Both the position numbers and the translations under genes were made by a program. From Branchiostoma floridae (lineage: Eukaryota > Chordata > Leptocardii > Amphioxiformes > Branchiostomatidae): 64,000 nucleotides of DNA. Position 1 is the stretch's first letter; every line of letters begins with the position of its first letter. Shown here piece by piece: positions 21,444 to 33,300 of the stretch. The DNA is taken from positions 22,644,615 through 22,708,614 of the forward strand of contig NC_049988.1 of assembly GCF_000003815.2 (NCBI RefSeq), in the 5' to 3' direction. The notes under the pieces were generated by a model. The model was not told where the DNA came from, ran no database searches, and saw only the letters and a list, made by a program, of their open reading frames with translations.

Positions 21444-21853
21444 GCGCGTCTGCTGTAGAAGGGGTGGCGTATCCCAGAAGTGCGTCTGCTGTAGAAGGGG
21501 TGGCGTATCCCAGAGGCGCGTCTGCTGTAGAAGGGGTGGGGTATCACAGAAGCGTGTCTGCTGTAGATGGGGTGGCGTATCCAAGAAGCGTGTCTGCTGC
21601 AGAAGGGATGGCGTATCCCGGAAGCGCGTCTTCTGTAGAAGGGGTGGCGTATCCCGGAAGCGCGTCTGGTGTAGAAGGGGTAGCGTATCCCAGAAGCGCG
21701 TCTGCTGTAGAAGGGGTGGCGTATCCCAGAGGCGCGTCGGCTGTAGAAGGGGTGGCGTATCCCAGAAGCACGTCTGCTGTAGAAGTGGTGGCGTATCCCA
21801 GAAGCACGTCTGCTGTAGAAGCGGTGGCGTATCCCAGAAGCGCGTCTGAGCGG
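21444..21853. repeat. 36-bp minisatellite, 11 units plus a part
   Basis: Unit GCGCGTCTGCTGTAGAAGGG followed by GTGGCGTATCCCAGAA. As 36 is a multiple of three and the unit lacks stops in most frames, long frames appear on both strands; none has coding evidence. It starts at the breakpoint shared with 18235. Confidence 0.95.
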
Positions 21854-21859
21854 GTTTAG

Positions 21860-22370
21860 GCATTCATTATGCAAATTGTCTCATCATTGATTATACAAAT
21901 CAGATACTGAATTGCATAACTGATGTTTATATGAAGCATCACAATGATCTGTTCACCCTTGTTGGGTTATTCCCTTTCAAATTCTGACACTAAACAGGTC
22001 CCTGCAATTCCAAACATGTCGCAATGGAAGCCAAAGCTATACCACTTTATCTCTGCCTCAGCAGCCGTCTACCACTCGACAAAAATAGCCACAACGTGTT
22101 CAGAACTCGAGATATTAAACCAAAAGTTCCGCTGCAGTACAGTGACAAGCCGCTAGGGGGCCCAGGATCCTCATCATGGCACCACACATAAGATATCAAT
22201 AGTCTCTATCCCTGCGTTCCTGACTTACGCTTTTCTTCTAAACACATACATATATACAAATATACATACAAACATACATACATACATACAAATTGTACCT
22301 AAAACATAATCCTTTTGGTGAAGAAAGAAAAGGCATTAAGAAGAAAAGCCCGAAAGGTTTTATGATATGG
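21860..22370. other. Spacer before unit E with CATA microsatellite
   Basis: No gene supported. A degenerate (CATA)n run lies at about 22246-22290. Confidence 0.5.
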
Positions 22371-22379
22371 CTAGTATTC

Positions 22380-22535
22380 TATAGTGTAAGCGGAACACGC
22401 TGCACACTGAATGTGGATAAGCAGGCATTACATTGACCTTTCACCACACAGTACCAGTCACCTTTCACCCCTTGCTGCTCCAGACAGACGCTTGCAGAAG
22501 GATTGTGCGGAGGTAATAATCGTCACTGGAAGCAG
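22380..22535 (+). promoter_or_regulatory. Inferred noncoding 5' exon/promoter of unit E
   Basis: Conserved block with CACCTTTCACCCCTTGCTGC and donor AGCAG|GTAAGAAC at 22535/22536. The coding-exon acceptor is ATTAG|GTTCGAC at 23385/23386, giving an 850-bp intron. This is the shortest, least disturbed example of the gene layout. Confidence 0.65.
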
Positions 22536-23168
22536 GTAAGAACGAGATATACATACACCATGACTGCACCATTATGAACTGTAGGGGGTAGAGGTCATTT
22601 CTATGGTATGTGGGCTACATTAGGCAGAAATATAAGACTGACGAAAGGTGACGAAAATGGGGGTGGGGAGGGGGGCATCTTTACCTTCACGGAAACAAAG
22701 GAAAACATTGCTTTTGCTCTGTTACTTTTACTTCCTAATTTTCTTGTCCAAAGAAATAATGAACTGGCCGGACCGCTGTCACCATGGTAACTGAGTGTGT
22801 AGCAGACACCCTGTGGTATTCCGTTACATGTAGCAAGTATCAGGACAAAGCTCGAGGCGCTGGATTATGAATGTGTTTGTGTAAGACTAAACAGATCTTG
22901 TTTAAAACGGCTAGTCTACCCGACAGGCGACCGATAAATGTACTCAAGATGCCGCTGGTGTCATTTAGGTCATTGGGAGAGTCTACTGTAAAACAGATGG
23001 CACTTTTATGTCGGGTGATTCGCAATGAGCTGTAGCCAATCACATAGGTCTTGAAGCTGTGACTTTAGACGATAGAGAAAATAAAACTGATTCCTTGGGA
23101 ATAAACTGTTCATCGCATTATTTTTATCACTTACGGTCACTTTAAAGTGAACCTGATTAGTATATGTA

Positions 23169-23169
<1 letters not shown>

Positions 23170-23219
<50 letters not shown>
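23170..23219. repeat. (TA)n microsatellite in intron of unit E
   Basis: About 50 bp of pure TA repeat; the counterpart in unit G (50902-50978) is about 77 bp. Confidence 0.95.
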
Positions 23220-23223
<4 letters not shown>

Positions 23224-23392
23224 AATTGCAAAAACACACAAACAGAAACAAAAAAAAAAACACTCAATCGTAAATAGCTTTTAGGCTAGACAATGTATAT
23301 GTAAATATAAACATTATTTGCTTGCAGTCATCTAGTTTTAGATAGTCTATTTCTTCTTTTCCAATAATTTTTTCTACTTCATTAGGTTCGAC

Positions 23393-24220
23393 ATGGCAGA
23401 AGTAGGCAATAAGTCTCCTACTGCTGTTTCCCAGAACGTCTGTGATGGGTCTCCTTCTGGAGTTTTATGTGTCAGGGATGAAAGTAAAGCCAAAGACCAG
23501 GCAACAGCGAGCAAAACCAGTTTGGTCGGTCATACCGGTGAAAAGCCATACACATGTGACCATTGTGACTATTCTGCAGCAGATATGTCGACCTTGAACC
23601 AACATCTAGCCACGCACACTGGTGACAAGCCCTACATGTGCGAGAAGTGTGGTTATAGGACAGCTTACAAGTCCGACTTATCCGTGCACATGAGAACTCA
23701 TACTGGTGAAAAACCCTACAAGTGTGACCAGTGTGACTATTCTGCAACAAGGAAAAGCCATTTGGACCAACATCTAGCCAAACACACTGGTGACAAGGCC
23801 TTCAAATGTGACCAGTGTGACTATTCTACTGCACGAAAACACAGTTTACACCGGCATCTAGCAAGACACACCGGTGATAAACCCTACATGTGTGGTGACT
23901 GTGGGTACAGGACAGCTCGGAAGTACGATTTATCCACACACATGAGAACTCATACCGGTGAAAAACCCTACAAGTGTGACCAGTGTGACTATTCTTCTGC
24001 AGATAAGTCCACCTTGAACCGACATCTAGCCATGCACATTGGCGACAAACCCTACATGTGTGGGGAGTGTGGATACAGAGCAACTCAAAAGTCTACCTTA
24101 TCCCAGCATATGAGAACCCATACAGGTGAAAAACCCTACAAGTGTCACCAGTGTGACTATTCTGCTGCACATAAGTCCAACTTGAACCAACATTTACAAT
24201 TTACCCATGCACAGTGGTGA
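23393..24220 (+). CDS. C2H2 zinc-finger protein, unit E
   Basis: 275 aa from ATG 23393 after acceptor 23385. The leader MAEVGNKSPTAVSQNVCDG is followed by eight fingers alternating CDYS and CGYR types; one CDYS finger directly follows another (KAFKCDQCDYST), breaking the alternation. The last complete finger runs into NQHLQFTHAQW-stop through a frameshift; two more fingers continue in another frame. Predicted nuclear DNA-binding factor. The same truncation is present in its duplicate, unit G. Confidence 0.88.
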   Translation: MAEVGNKSPTAVSQNVCDGSPSGVLCVRDESKAKDQATASKTSLVGHTGEKPYTCDHCDYSAADMSTLNQHLATHTGDKPYMCEKCGYRTAYKSDLSVHMRTHTGEKPYKCDQCDYSATRKSHLDQHLAKHTGDKAFKCDQCDYSTARKHSLHRHLARHTGDKPYMCGDCGYRTARKYDLSTHMRTHTGEKPYKCDQCDYSSADKSTLNRHLAMHIGDKPYMCGECGYRATQKSTLSQHMRTHTGEKPYKCHQCDYSAAHKSNLNQHLQFTHAQW

Positions 24221-24385
24221 TAAGCCCTACATCTGCGGGGAGTGTGGGTACAGGGCAGCTCACAAGTCTCACTTATCCCAACACATAAATACGAACACAG
24301 GTGAAAATCCCTACAAATGTGGGCAATGTGACTATTCCGCAAGAAGGAAAGCTGCATTAGACAAACATTCTAAAACCCACCGGTG
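24206..24385 (+). pseudogene. Out-of-frame last two fingers of unit E
   Basis: In a shifted frame: GDKPYICGECGYRAAHKS and CGQCDYSARRKAALDKH, ending KTHR-stop like the natural end of units A and F. The linker before them is altered (CATTTACAATTTACCCATGC). Identical arrangement in unit G. Confidence 0.85.
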
Positions 24386-24397
24386 AAGAACCAATAG

Positions 24398-24465
24398 GGG
24401 TTGTACTAATAGCTCCATTGAGCCAGTTACGTCGAGCCAGCTCCACGGAGCTATTAGTACAACCC
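24398..24465. repeat. 19-bp stem hairpin after unit E
   Basis: GGGTTGTACTAATAGCTCC (24398-24416) pairs perfectly with 24447-24465; loop 30 bases. The same structure follows unit G at 52157-52224. It may be a MITE relic or a structured 3' UTR element. Confidence 0.8.
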
Positions 24466-24469
24466 TGCG

Positions 24470-26160
24470 CCCAACCTACCAGCTATGTGGAGCCAGCTCA
24501 ATGCACTTTGCCACGTTTCACGTCACTTTCAATAGAAATTTATAGTTCGCTTTGAATGCATGTGGTGGAAATGCAATGAATCAGTTCTCAGTACAATTTT
24601 AGATACGCATCAATTCTCATATATATTGCAGAGAATGTACCTATATTTTTGGCACGTAGCCAATAGGTTTTACTTAGGGACATTTTAAAAGTAGAAAGCT
24701 CCTGGTTTGACCAGGTTTGACGTATCAAATCCATTAATGTTTTTCTTTACATGAATTTTATCTTTAATAAGAATCTTATATCTTACTCCAGGTTCTTGTT
24801 TGGATTGTGTGCATGCTTGCAGTTTTACATATGGATAAAGCAATGGCCCCAAACCAACACATTATTTTACAAGTTTGTTGAGTATTCAAATAACACATGA
24901 GAAATGGTGAATGTCATGATACATTATTTTGCAATTGTAGGCACGCCTCAGTTCTCATATATATTGCAGAGAATGTACCCATATATCTTTGCACGTAGCC
25001 CGAAGGCTTTGTTTGACATAGGAGAGTATAGAAAGTGATAAAATCGTGGTTTGTCAAATGCTTTACTACTTCTTAAATATACGTTTCCTAAAAACAGGTA
25101 ATTATAACACGGACAAAATGCAAGCGCTAAAAAACTTCATCGTTTTCACAGTAGACTGACTACTCTTTGTTGTTGTAGTAAACGAGAAAAACGCCTAATA
25201 CAATAACAACTTGGTATTTATTGATGGGAGCTCTTTTAACAATTTTCTTTATAAAAGCTGTGCTCATGTGAGTCTGGACCACTGAAGAAACCATATTGGT
25301 GAAGCCGATTTGTACATGTGTCACACTAAATTAAAGTTACCAACAGGAACTATGGCTCCAGCTGTCTTACTGAGGGGTGACTGTGGTGAGGCAGATGTCG
25401 GTTAGTGTGAGGATCAGTTCGATCCATATATACTATAATTGTTCAACGGTTTGACACCGACCATTAAAATGTTGTACCCAAAGCTGTGTTCCACTCATGG
25501 CGTCTTTCTCTTAACCAAGGCAGCCCGGACACACGTAAATCCTGTTTTAGAACAAATCCTTCGTTCAAGGAGGTTAAAAATCACTTGTTTTTCTTTTTAA
25601 CCTCCTTGCTTCGTTCTTGTTCTCCCACTGAGAGTTTGCTTGTTTTTCTTCAAAAGATACTGTAACAAAACTCCAACCCAGCAAACGGCTCCCCCTGGCG
25701 CCCAAGGTTATATTGCACCGTTAGGTCATCACTATACTTGGCAGTATTTTGACATGAAAATAGAATCTATATATATATATATACAAACAAATAAAACACT
25801 GTCGCACTTATTCAGCCTTTCGTTTTTTTTCAAGACCTTAAACCGGTCCGTGTGGACTCAACAGTAGTACTCAACAGGGTGGACCATAAATCTTTCTAAA
25901 TCTTTCTGATAATTTTGCTGTAAATGTACTTATAATAGTAATATTAGCTTTAGACTAAGTTATTTCTCTTAGAAAGACAGCCTAGTACAGAATTATCAAG
26001 CTTGTTTACATATAAAGAGACACATTACAACAGGACACATACATACAAGGTTAATGTATAAAATGTTATTACATTAACAACTGATTATTTCCGTGCTGTT
26101 TGAAAACAATATAAGAAGTAAGGCAGAACAACGGAAAAAGAAAAATCCAGACAAGGCGCA
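24470..26160. other. Spacer between units E and D
   Basis: No gene supported. It is AT-rich, with a twice-occurring segment TTCTCATATATATTGCAGAG (24616 and 24953), suggesting an internal duplication. It matches 52225-53985 for most of its length. Confidence 0.55.
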
Positions 26161-26162
26161 TA

Positions 26163-26305
26163 ATAAGGGCAGCTCCTCTGAAGTGTAGGCGGAACGCGCG
26201 GCACACTGAATGTGGATAAGCAGGCATTTCATGACCTTTCACCTTTCACCCTTGCTGCTCCAGACAGACACTTGCAGGAGGATTGTGCGGAGGTAATAAT
26301 CATCA
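26163..26305 (+). promoter_or_regulatory. 5' exon/promoter of unit D, left half
   Basis: Conserved 5' exon block cut at GTAATAATCATCA by the 12-kb transposon. The right half resumes at 38326 with TAATCATCACTGGAAGCAG and its donor at 38344/38345. The promoter-side half is now 12 kb from its splice donor. Confidence 0.75.
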
Positions 26306-26511
26306 TAGCCTGGATACCAGTCCCTCGCTCTATACTATAGCCCTTTCGCGGTAATGTATAATCCTTATGCCAGGGAAGGTCCAAGCCCCAGTCTCTATTT
26401 GCACTCAGAGGTAATGGCATCCAGTTTCTGATAACTATACCCGCGAGGGTCTGGGCGGGCCGGATAGGCAGCCTTCTCAAAATTGCACCTCTATGTGGGC
26501 AAAAATCCCGA

Positions 26512-26551
26512 CCAATGGCTGACCCGGTTTCTACAGCCGCCCGTTGATTGG
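26512..26551 (+). promoter_or_regulatory. Paired CCAAT boxes upstream of the helicase
   Basis: CCAAT at 26512-26516 and inverted ATTGG at 26547-26551, 70-100 bp before the ATG, around a CCCGGTTT/AAACCGGG inverted pair. No TATA box. Plausible promoter, not proven. Confidence 0.35.
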
Positions 26552-26617
26552 TAAACCGGGACGCCCCGCCCGGCTTGGCGCGGCCGTCTGTTTTGCATAT
26601 CTATCAAAACAGGCAAC

Positions 26618-29063
26618 ATGGCGGAGGCCCAGGACCCTGCCAAAGACGCTATCCGGGATTCTATCGCTAAAACTTTGCTTCCGCTCGAAGGAATCGACTG
26701 CTTGAAACCTGAACAGAGTGCTGTGCTGGAACACTTTCTGTCTGGCAATGATGCCATGGGACTCTTGCCCACAGGGTTTGGTAAATCCCTGATTTACCAG
26801 ATTGCTCCCGCTGCCTCTGGACTTTTGAGTTTCAGCGCCCATTGTCCGAAGCACATACAGACGGCGAAGTACCCGATCCTCATCGTTCTTTCTCCCCTTA
26901 TGGCGCTCATCAAGGATCAAGTCGTAGAAGCCCAGCAGTTTGGATTGTCGGCCGTGTCGCTGTGTAACGCCAGTCCTTGTGACGAAAGGCGAATTTTGGA
27001 CGGAAGTTTCCAGTTAATGTTTGGAAACCCTGAGACGTTCGTTCTTGATCCAAAATGGCGGGACATGCTTCAGAGTACGGTGTTTCAAGAAAACCTCGTT
27101 GGAATCGTCGTAGATGAAGCCCATAAAACGCCTAATTGGTATGCATATTTTAAAAACTTGCCTCGAATTTAAATTGCATGATTGAACGATTTGATAGCCT
27201 GTAAAAATGCAACAGATATCATTTTTAGCGTCTCTAATTCGAGGCGCCCCCCTCCCACCTTTCGTTCCAAGTACGGCATCACGGAGTGCATGTGCCCTTG
27301 TTGTTACGACAATAGCGGAAGCCATTAAGAGATAAATGAAACAAAATTAGTGTGTAAGGATGTAACTTGCGTAGTATAATTTGCGGGAATCATTTTTTTT
27401 TTTTGCGTTACATCCGTGCAGTGGAAGTCACCGAAGCCACAGTGACTATGTACTGTACTCACTGCACTGCTCTGTTCTTTGCAGGGGAGAAGCTAAGAAA
27501 GGAGGGAAGGCATTCAGGGAGACGTTCGGCAGGATTGCTGAGCTTAGGTCACTGTGCAAGCAAGGTGAGGTCAACTTAATTGTAGCCTTTTCAGTTTTCA
27601 GTTTTCAGGCATTTTTCATATGTTACTGACAGCTTCTGAAATGCTGCTTTATAATATTCTTTATCAAACGTCTTAGTCTACAAAATCTAGTCTAAAAAGA
27701 AGAAAATACAGTTGAATACTCACCTTTAACGGTTGTCTCCTTTGCAACATACAAAATACAAAGGTAAATAAGAAGAAAAAAATGTAAAGCTACTAATTAT
27801 GCATTTTTTTTTTTAAATGCAGGGACACCAATTTTAGCTCTGACAGCATCAGCTGATCCGCAGACAAGAAAGGACATTGTTCGGCTACTGAATATGAGTA
27901 AGGACACTAAGTTTGTCGAAGGTTGTCCGAATCGTATTAATATTCGACTGTCTGCTAATCGCATAAAGCCAACTGACAACCTCTCCTGTTTGCACTGGAT
28001 CGTATCTGGCGTGAAAGAAAACCCCACAGAGTTTGGTAAGGTGTTGATATACTGTAAAGAATTTGACAAGTGCGGTGCTGTATGGTGCCATCTTAAGGCA
28101 GCACTAGGTGACCAGGCTTATGTTGGCAAGAAGGTGTATTATAACTGCCGAATACAGGTGTTCCATAGCCAGTCACCGCCAGAGTTGAAGGAACACATAC
28201 TGCATTCTTTCAGGAAAAATTCATCTGTGTTGTCCATTGTAATCGCCACCACAGCCCTGAGCATGGGAATCAATTTCCCAAATGTAAGGTATGTTGTCAA
28301 CTATGGTCCACCTGAGGACATGGAAGATATGTTGCAACAGATTGGTAGGGCTGGGCGGGATGGTGCACCCTCCCATGCTATTATGTATAGTTATGCACAA
28401 CAGAGGTGTAGCAAGGATGTAAGAGAGTATGCGAAAGGGCTGAAATGTCTTAGAACTTTATTGTACAACAAGTTTGAGTCAGTGCCGACCACAGTTCCAC
28501 TTGAACCAGGCCATGCATGTTGTAATTTTTGCCACAGTTCGTGCTCATGTGACAGTGCTTCTATGTCATGTAGCGTAAGCGCCTATGCCTTTGAACAGTT
28601 AACTCCCAATGTAGTCAAAACAAGCCCATCATTACAAAGAAGTGTAAGTGATGAACAGCGGGAGTTGTTGAGAGAAGGGCTCTACCATTACAGACATTCT
28701 ATAGTTAAGGGCAAAAGACTTATGTTGTCAGTAGCACAAACTACTGGTTTAAGTCCAGACTTTATAGATGCTGTTGTGGACGATTGTGAATATATATTTT
28801 CTGTAGATTACATTCTAGAGAACTTCAATGTGTTGTCGCCAAAATATGCAGAGGGAATCATGCAGATTGTGAACAAGGTGTTCCACGATAATTTAGACTT
28901 AGATGATCTATTTGATGCCATCAGTGATGAGTTGAGTAATGACATGGAACCTTCCGGTGACAATCATATGCCACCAGCTAGCTGGGTCAGTTTGGAGACT
29001 CCCCCTGAAGGTGTCTTGGTATTTCCCTATGATAATGAAAACTATGACAGTGACAGTGACTAG
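26618..29063 (+). CDS. RecQ-type DNA helicase of the transposon, three exons
   Basis: Exons 26618-27138, 27485-27564 and 27823-29063 join in phase (2, 1) to 613 aa. SF2 motifs: I PTGFGKS (51-57), Ia VLSPLMALIKDQV, II VVDEAHK (164-170), III LTASAD (207-212), IV VLIYCKEF, V VIATTALSMGINF (340-352), VI QIGRAGRDG (373-381). A cysteine cluster (C409, C433-C443) fits a RecQ zinc site; an acidic tail follows. ATP-driven 3'-5' DNA unwinding is expected. No nuclease or HRDC domain seen. As transposon cargo it may process strands during transposition; that is inference. Confidence 0.9.
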
Positions 29064-29442
29064 GTAGGTTCAATGCAGTATCATCACATTGCCAGTCTCA
29101 GGAATTAGTCATGACAGAACTGTTTATGTTGTAACTTGTTGCAGGGATGTAAGGAAGTTGCTATAAATGATATAGAAACACTTGCAACATAACAATGAAG
29201 TGGATGTTAACATTTATGAAACAAAGTTGTATAATCGTTATACATGTATACTGGTACTACAATGTTGTTATTATTGTGCTTACCTGAAAAAAATGTTCAT
29301 TATATAACAGACCTCAAATTTAAATTTGCCGAACAGTCCCAAATTGAGGAAGAAAGGTCCAAATCTGTTTTTTTAAGTATGTATCACAACAGTATAGTTA
29401 AGTCAGAGTACAGTATTTTTCTATAAAATTATTGTCAATTAC

Positions 29443-29494
29443 AATAAACTCAGAATCAACACAGATCCAAATGTGTCTTGTCTGTATTCTTTTA
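29443..29494. promoter_or_regulatory. Convergent poly(A) signals in the transposon
   Basis: AATAAA at 29443-29448 (plus) ends the helicase gene. TTTATT near 29489-29494 (AATAAA on minus) could end the convergent transposase transcript, giving it a 3' UTR of about 900 bases. Confidence 0.5.
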
Positions 29495-29715
29495 TTGCAC
29501 AAATCGCTCCCCAAACAATGAAAAGAAACTTCCTCTTGTTACATTATATTCAGGATTTATTTGTTCAACTGTTAACAAATACAAACAGCCAGTGTTGCCC
29601 AACTAGCCTGGGGCTATTGTCAAGGGCTAGCCCTTGGAGGAAAGGTACCTATTAATATTAAATACAATCACTGAAATCACTAGCTATGAAACAATGATGG
29701 TTACAAATTTACATC

Positions 29716-30197
29716 ATATATTACATGTATACAATCTGTACACGCTAAGAGTCACATATCATGGGGTAGTACAAGTTCTGACATTAAGCAACAGAGAAAG
29801 GATCACGGATCAATCTCAAACATTAGCTTTGAAACTTGTTACATTATCAAAGAGTACATAGCATCTAGGACAATGTGAGATGTTCTACAATGGTAAGGCA
29901 ACATTCAGAGAATGTCTGAAGATAAGTGACTTATCAAAATCATCACAATGGCCATGGAATATATTACATGTATACAATCTGTACACACTAAGAGTCACAT
30001 ATCATGGGGTAGTACAAGTTCTGTCATTAAGCAACAGAGAAAGGATCACGGATCAATCTCAAACATTAGCTATGAAACTTGTTACATTATCAAAGAGTAC
30101 ATAGCATCTAGGACAATGTGAGATGTTCTACAATGGTAAGGCAACATTCAGATAATGTCTGAAGATAAGTGACTTATCAAAATCATCACAATGACCA
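29716..30197. repeat. Tandem duplication, 243-bp period
   Basis: Two near-identical units starting ATATATTACATGTATACAAT at 29716 and 29959. They lie in the 3' UTR of the transposase. Small frames inside are not genes. Confidence 0.9.
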
Positions 30198-30398
30198 TGG
30201 AAGACTAAATCTACAGCTATTTAACAGATGTTTTGACAAGATAAAACCTTCTGACCCTACAGGCGAGACACATGGCGTTCTGCTATTTAGACAGTCAACA
30301 TCTAGGGGTAAGCACATCTGACCATTGTAGACAAGAATGTTTGCGCATTACAATACAATACTGTATAAAATGATATTTACACAATGAAATGCTATTAA

Positions 30399-33300
30399 CT
30401 ATTCGTGCAGTGCCTCCCAGTATTTGAGTTTATTCCTCATCCAATCGAGCATCTTATCCATATTCAATTTGGAGATGGGGTTCCTGTCCATACCAGGAAA
30501 AGAATTGTACTCTCTGCCTGGTTGGAAGTCTAACACATTGGCCTGTTCATACTGAACAACAAGCCTCTGGATGTCAGCAGTGTCATCTGGCTTGTGGTGA
30601 TACCCACTTCCTCGCCTAACACCTAACTCTGTGTCAATACTCTGGAGCAATTTTGCCATCTCCCCAATTGAGTTAGCAACTCTGGCTGCATTACTCTCGT
30701 TCAGGTTTGGCCCCAAGTGCTTCAGGAATTGCTTAAGCAAGTTGTTCTTGAATTCTAGGTTAAGGTCCAGGGGCACATTATTTCCCTTCCCCCCCTTATC
30801 ATTCACAAACCTGTTCCACACCAGAGAGTGTGCCAGGCTTGGTGGCAGCAAGGCTTGGCTCCTTGCAAAGTGAAGGAGGGTGCCATGGGCATACTTTGTG
30901 TGCCCATGACACCTGTAGAAGAGGAGAGCCATCTTGAAGCACCGAGACAGCCTCTCCCCATCTCCTTCCCTTGTGGCATCATGTATGTTGTTAATGAGGA
31001 GTGCCATTCCTAGCTTGCTAATGTGATAGTTTCGAATATGGTCTTCCTTCATGTGTGTGGAGGGTGAGCTCTCTGTCTCACTCACAACGAGGTTGTGCTT
31101 TTTCAACTCGTGAGTTACTCTTGGCTTAGGCCTTACGTACACTCGGTTACACCCTTCTGCCCTGCACTTAAACTCGGTGGGCTTCTGCAGGGACATACCT
31201 TGCACGACATCAAGGTCCTCTGCAAATACAAGGTCTACGATCTCCGCTGCCCTGCTGTGAATCCAGTCACTCTTGGTGTGCTGATCTCCACTCAGGATCA
31301 TGTCTGGCACGATGGATTCGGGCGGAGCTGAAGGGAGAGATAGAAGGAGAGAAAGATGTATTTAGAAGACATGCATTCTGTGGGATGCATTAGAAGACAT
31401 CTACATCAAATCTCTGACATTGAAAGGTAAGTGTTTTACAGATGTGTATTTGCGTGTGTATGAGTGCATGTGTATTTTATGTGTGTGTGTGTGTGTGCTG
31501 GGGTGGGGTGGGGGGTAGTGTGTCTTGCAATGAGATACTACTAGTATTTTACAACCATGGGTGCAATAAGTGGTGTGTGTGTATTGTGTAAGCTTCTCTT
31601 ACCATCAATACTTGGGAGATGGAATATCTTCTTCGCTGCATAGATGATGGAGGCGTGCAGGTCTTTCATGAAGAGCTCCATGTAGTGGTTGTAAGCGATG
31701 TGTGGCCCCTTCTTTGCGTTTGTGGCCTGGATGACGTTCATGTTGGCGCACAGTGATGCTTTGTCTGCTCCAGCTGTCGGCTTGAAGTACTTGCCATTGT
31801 AGATCTGTGAAAATAAAATGATAAAATAAGTTTTATGAACTGTTGAACTGTAGTATAGTTATTGCATAACTCATACAGTAATGAATGTTAGTTGTACTAG
31901 TTTGACTATTACCTTGGGATAAGTAATCAGCAAGTTATACTGGTGGTCAATGTTTCAACGGTAGTTATGTAACAGATGACAAAGAAATATATGAATCTTA
32001 CCTCAAGTAGGTTCTTTCCAGCATGCCAGACCTCATTCTTTGGTATCATTCCATCCAGGCGCTCTTCTGGTGTGTCTAAGGACTTGAATGCTGCTTGGAT
32101 GTTCGCTGCCCTCTCCTCAGACAGCAAGTCCCCTCCCAACAGGATAGGGTGGATGAGGTCTGTGATGGCCCCATCTTCATCTACGTTGGCGGGAACGTAG
32201 TCGGCTTGTATCTTGCGCATGATGTCGGCCATGTCCTTGTTGTAGTTCTCGTTTTTGAATTGTAGGCCTAACCAGCACTGGAAAAAATGTAGTATTGTTT
32301 TAATGCAAAATCTTCACATGTGTTGGTCAGAAAAAGTTGCCAACAGGTGTGGGAAAATTATGGATATACATCTATATACACATGTTTAGAGATAGATAGA
32401 GAGATACATAGACATATGATATCATAATCTATCTTTGTAAACTTCAGGAAAATTATGAAGCTTTGGACCTCACCTGTTCACTTTGCTGCTCCATCTCTGC
32501 AGAGAATTCGTGTGGGATGTGCCAGACCGCATTCTTCTTGAAGTCTCTGAAAGCCTCCAGGTACCACACCAGCACCCTGACGACATAGATTATGTAGTCC
32601 TTCCGAAGCAGCTGCTGGACTTCATAGGTTGGCAGTATGTCTTCCAAGTTTAGATCTTTCAGTCTTTTCAGTGGCTCATCGCTTGGGAGGTTTGTCACTA
32701 CGCGATCCTTAGCAGCATACTGGTGTACCCAGTGCACCGATTCAGGGCGGTTCTCTGTGGACTGATGGTGAGGTGTGACGTAGAAATCAACGTTGTCGAA
32801 AATAATCTGGAAAGTCCCGAGGGGGGTCTCGATGATGAAGCATATTGCTTGGCGAACTATGTCCTGTGGTCTGCTGTCTGGTGTAGCAGCAACGCTGTGA
32901 ATGGCTCGTTCGGCAACTTTATATGTCTCTTCCCTGTATCCCTTAATGTTGGCCAACATAGCAGAGATGTCTATGGCAGAAGAATTTGCAGGTGACGCTG
33001 GTTCATCGAGTGGTTTCACTCCCAGAAGGTCAAAGTCACTGTCATCTTCAGTTTCCAGGCTGGGTGGGGGTGGGACGACAACATCATAGCTCTTAAAGCT
33101 GAAGTCCAGAGCCTGCAAGTCAGCAGAGCTGATTGTACTGTTTCCTGAAGTGTCCAGGCCAGCCTTGCACTGCACCCTTTCCTGCTCTACGACTTCTTCA
33201 TGGAGGGACTTGAGAAGTGAAACGCTCTCCTTCTGTACTTCAAGAGTGTTCTTCCAACCAAGCACTGCTACATCCTTGAATGCTCCAAACTCCCTCTGCT

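Larger units (their letters stand above)
22380..26160 (+). repeat. Segmental duplication shared with 50147-53985
   Basis: 5' exon, intron, coding exon, frameshift, 3' hairpin and most of the spacer match unit G in order. Differences are mainly substitutions, microsatellite length and small indels. Confidence 0.85.

Noticed and set aside
21444-21853. CRISPR-like array
   Set aside because: The units are contiguous 36-bp repeats with no unique spacers, and the genome is eukaryotic.
21302-21874. Long frames of 150-190 codons over the 36-bp repeat on both strands
   Set aside because: Produced by a stop-free repeat whose length is a multiple of three; no start context, splice sites or composition to support coding.
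23006-23263. Minus-strand frames through the (TA)n repeat (also 50737-51073)
   Set aside because: Tyr-Ile repeats from the microsatellite.
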